Part shown: positions 33,787 to 35,586 of the stretch, one piece after another
Layout of the letters: each line of letters opens with the position of its first letter
How positions within the stretch are numbered: the stretch's first letter is position 1
DNA from: Clostridium sp. DSM 17811
GTDB lineage: Bacteria; Bacillota; Clostridia; Clostridiales; Clostridiaceae
NCBI RefSeq assembly: GCF_018861905.1
Contig: NZ_JAHLDU010000033.1
Span: 1 to 35,586, forward strand
DNA length: 35,586 bases
Direction: 5' to 3'
Position numbers and translations under genes: made by a program
Notes under the pieces: generated by a model
The model's input: only the letters and a program-made list of their open reading frames with translations
Database searches by the model: none
Told to the model about the DNA's origin: nothing

Positions 33787-33846
33787 AATAATCTCCCCTT
33801 ATTAATTAAATCATCTCCTGCTAAGCTGCAATATTGCAAAAATAAA

Positions 33847-34362
33847 CTAATCAGAAATTAAGTAGTTTTTGTCTTTTAATTCTTTTATAATAGATTCTAT
33901 AATTTCCTCATTATCAGCCTTTATAGTATGCAGATGTATACCTTTAGTTAAAGATGATAATGGCTGAACACTTGATTCTTTGAATTTTTTTGTAAATCCT
34001 TCTATATCCATAAGCGTTTTTATCATAATCATTGCTCTTATTTCGCCATATAAAGGATGTTCTACTGTTACATCTTCTACTACCCCACCGAACTTAACAA
34101 TACATTCAAGCTCATTATATATGTCATTACGCCCATGCGAAACTGCTATTACTCTGCGTACAAAATTATTTTCTTCACTAGGAATCAAATACCCTTCTGG
34201 AGTTGCAATTATGTTTACTCCTTCTGCTCTTATAATTGCTATATCCTTTACAATAACCTGCCTTGTGACTCCTAATTGCTCTGCTAGAAACTGACCTTTA
34301 TATGTATTATCCTTTGTAACTAGTAGATTTCTAATATATTCTCTTCTTTCCTTTGAATTCAT
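33847..34362 (-). CDS. NiaR/NadR-type NAD biosynthesis repressor
   Basis: A 171-residue regulator with an N-terminal winged helix-turn-helix (about 5-55, QFLAEQLGVTRQVIVKDIAI) and a C-terminal 3H domain (about 70-170). The metal- and ligand-binding histidines are visible at H76 (AVSHGRND), H102 (VEHPLYGE), and H143 and H145 (GIHLHTI). In Firmicutes these repressors sense niacin and control NAD synthesis and uptake genes. No such target genes lie in this window. The ATG at 34362 has AGGAGG upstream. Confidence 0.9.
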   Translation of the reverse strand: MNSKERREYIRNLLVTKDNTYKGQFLAEQLGVTRQVIVKDIAIIRAEGVNIIATPEGYLIPSEENNFVRRVIAVSHGRNDIYNELECIVKFGGVVEDVTVEHPLYGEIRAMIMIKTLMDIEGFTKKFKESSVQPLSSLTKGIHLHTIKADNEEIIESIIKELKDKNYLISD

Positions 34363-34487
34363 TTTATCCTCCTAGTATATGTATTTAATTATATTCTAGC
34401 ACTCTTCACTAGTTATTAAAATATTTTATAATATATAAATTGTTCCATTTATATATATTTTTTTTAATTTATTATAAAAGGTTATAA

Positions 34488-34512
34488 AAAAAGAAACTAT
34501 TATTAGTTTCTT
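34488..34512 (-). terminator. Terminator of the HD-domain gene
   Basis: A 9-bp stem (34491-34499 with 34504-34512) overlaps the stop codon, with TTTTTTATAACC following on the minus strand. Confidence 0.65.
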
Positions 34513-35050
34513 AGTTTTTATTATCACATTCTTTTAATATATTCAATTCTATATCGTCTATTATACTATTGTTATGATGATTTTTTATCAAAAATAAAAA
34601 TCTATCCTCATACCCATATTGTTTCAATAAATTACATCCTATCTCTCCATGGTTATAATATATATTAACATTTTTAAATTTGTTAAATGCTCTAATCTTT
34701 CCATTTGTTATTTTATGCAATATAACCATTATAGCTTTATCTATTGGATTCATTGTACTATATATCTTGCCTATATCATGTAACAATGCTACTTTTATCA
34801 AATCAAATGATTGTATTTTTCTTTTGTTACAATTTATTTCTACGTCTCTAGCTACATTTATGCAATGCTTTTGTTCATATATAGGTAATTTATTAAATAA
34901 CAACAATTCATAAGTTTTTAAATAAGTTTTTAGGAAATCTACATCTTTATCATTAAGTTTAGCAACCATTGATCTGTAAAACTGCTTTATTCTATATAGT
35001 GACAATGTAGTTCTCCCTTCATATTTAAACTTTTTTATTCTTTTATACAT
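34511..35050 (-). CDS. HD-domain phosphohydrolase-like protein
   Basis: A 179-residue protein with an HD-superfamily metal site: H62 (EQKHCINVA), H91-D92 (VALLHDIGKIYS), H134 (YYNHGEIG) and H158-H159 (IKNHHN). The N-terminal 30 residues are basic (KRIKKFKYEGRTTLSLYRIK). HD enzymes hydrolyse phosphate esters of nucleotides or cyclic dinucleotides; this stand-alone short form has no sensor or GYP motif that would tell the substrate. No clear ribosome binding site precedes the ATG at 35050. The gene lies just downstream of the tRNA-Ala terminator. Confidence 0.82.
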   Translation of the reverse strand: MYKRIKKFKYEGRTTLSLYRIKQFYRSMVAKLNDKDVDFLKTYLKTYELLLFNKLPIYEQKHCINVARDVEINCNKRKIQSFDLIKVALLHDIGKIYSTMNPIDKAIMVILHKITNGKIRAFNKFKNVNIYYNHGEIGCNLLKQYGYEDRFLFLIKNHHNNSIIDDIELNILKECDNKN

Positions 35051-35096
35051 TTTATTTGAGTATATTTATTAATTTACAACTAATTTTTAACGAAAT

Positions 35097-35125
35097 AAAA
35101 AACAGTCCATATTAGACTGTTTTTT
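35097..35125 (-). terminator. Terminator abutting tRNA-Ala
   Basis: A perfect 11-bp stem (35097-35107 with 35115-35125) with a 7-base loop directly adjoins the CCA end of tRNA-Ala and closes the rRNA-tRNA transcript. Confidence 0.75.
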
Positions 35126-35201
35126 TGGTGGAGATAAAGGGAATCGAACCCTTGACCCCCTGCGTGCAAGGCAGGTGCTCTCCCAGCTGAGCTATATCCC
35201 C
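35126..35201 (-). tRNA. tRNA-Ala(TGC)
   Basis: 76 bases with an encoded CCA. The acceptor GGGGATA pairs with TATCTCC (one G-T pair), and the anticodon loop CTTGCAC reads TGC. It is the last gene of the rRNA-tRNA cluster. Confidence 0.94.
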
Positions 35202-35204
35202 ATA

Positions 35205-35281
35205 TGGTGGACCTTCAGGGACTCGAACCCCAGACCGACCGGTTATGAGCCGGTAGCTCTAACCAACTGAGCTAAAGATCC
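35205..35281 (-). tRNA. tRNA-Met(CAT) (or Ile2)
   Basis: 77 bases with an encoded CCA. The anticodon is CAT and the acceptor GGATCTT pairs with AAGGTCC (one T-G pair). The body resembles clostridial elongator tRNA-Met, but a modified Ile2 tRNA with the same anticodon cannot be excluded by eye. It is not an initiator, as the acceptor's first pair is G-C. Confidence 0.85.
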
Positions 35282-35290
35282 ATATGAATA

Positions 35291-35406
35291 TTTGGCGACA
35301 ACCTACTCTTCCACAAGGTCACCCCTGCAGTACCATCGGCGCATTGAAGCTTAACCTTCGTGTTCGGTATGGGAACGGGTGTTACCTTCATGCCATAATC
35401 ACCAAA
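35291..35406 (-). rRNA. rrf: 5S ribosomal RNA
   Basis: A 116-base 5S rRNA: the ends pair (TTTGGTG with CGCCAAA), and the conserved core CCCGTTCCCATACCGAACAC and GGTAGTACTGCAGGGGTGACC-like region are present in the Firmicute form. It lies between 23S rRNA and tRNA-Met. Confidence 0.95.
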
Positions 35407-35537
35407 TTTATAAGGTATTAACCTTACTTTAAAAGTATACCAAGTTATAGTTAACTTGTCAATACATTTTATGAGATATTCTCTCAAAATTGCACAGTTT
35501 TCGCATTATTAATATTAATTGTTACTTATGTTATCTT

Positions 35538-35586
35538 GGTCAAGCCCTCGACTTATTAGTATTAGTCAGCTGAACATGTTACCATG
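35538..35586 (-). rRNA. rrl: 23S ribosomal RNA, 3' end (cut by the window)
   Basis: The minus strand reads ...CTGACTAATACTAATAAG then TCGAGGGCTTGACC, the standard 3' end of Firmicute 23S rRNA. Only about 49 bases are inside the window. Confidence 0.9.

Noticed and set aside
35272-35487. A 71-residue open frame across 5S rRNA
   Set aside because: It is the 5S rRNA and flank read as protein.

Overview
The window looks like a low-GC Firmicute chromosome, most likely Clostridium sensu stricto. It is very AT-rich, has strong GGAGG-type ribosome binding sites, a seryl T-box leader ahead of serS, and clostridial housekeeping genes beside an rRNA operon. Almost every gene on the right-hand side lies on the minus strand.

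The window falls into three blocks. (1) Positions 1-8219 are a decayed accessory region. It holds a frameshifted VOC-fold gene, an XRE regulator with a small membrane partner, a tiny membrane gene, a serine recombinase, a zinc-ribbon protein of unknown function, and a nuclease that joins a phospholipase-D-type domain to NUMOD3/NUMOD1 modules normally seen in homing endonucleases. It ends in a broken tyrosine integrase. That integrase is interrupted at its HGLRHT box by about 1.35 kb of a decayed element resembling a recombinase-in-trio (RIT) element.

(2) Positions 8220-24841 are a 16.6 kb genomic island inserted in tRNA-Arg(ACG). A 43-bp copy of the tRNA 3' part (8220-8262) repeats the intact tRNA (24799-24841). 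An intact tyrosine integrase gene lies next to the distal copy, TTGCCA repeats occur near both ends, and the tRNA's likely ancestral terminator is still beside the distal copy. The cargo includes a three-gene ABC-three-component (ABC-3C) type conflict operon (predicted nuclease effector, middle component, SMC/Rad50-like ATPase with a zinc-hook-like cysteine cluster), a serine recombinase, a SprT-like metalloprotein, and a Dam-type adenine methylase with an unknown partner. It also carries two secreted surface proteins (S-layer-homology and transglutaminase-like) driven by near-identical promoters. No replication or conjugation genes were recognised.

(3) Positions 24800-35586 are core genome: tRNA-Arg, a GNAT acetyltransferase, a duplicated pair of tRNA-Ser genes (GCT, TGA), serS with its T-box, a GlpA-like oxidoreductase with a shortened DUF1667 partner, UPF0182 and DUF362 genes, a NiaR-type repressor, an HD-domain protein, tRNA-Ala, tRNA-Met, 5S rRNA and the 3' end of 23S rRNA.

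In functional terms, the tRNA-Arg site appears to have taken up elements repeatedly. The older one has decayed to the left. The younger island carries a likely phage-defence operon plus cell-surface and DNA-modification cargo.
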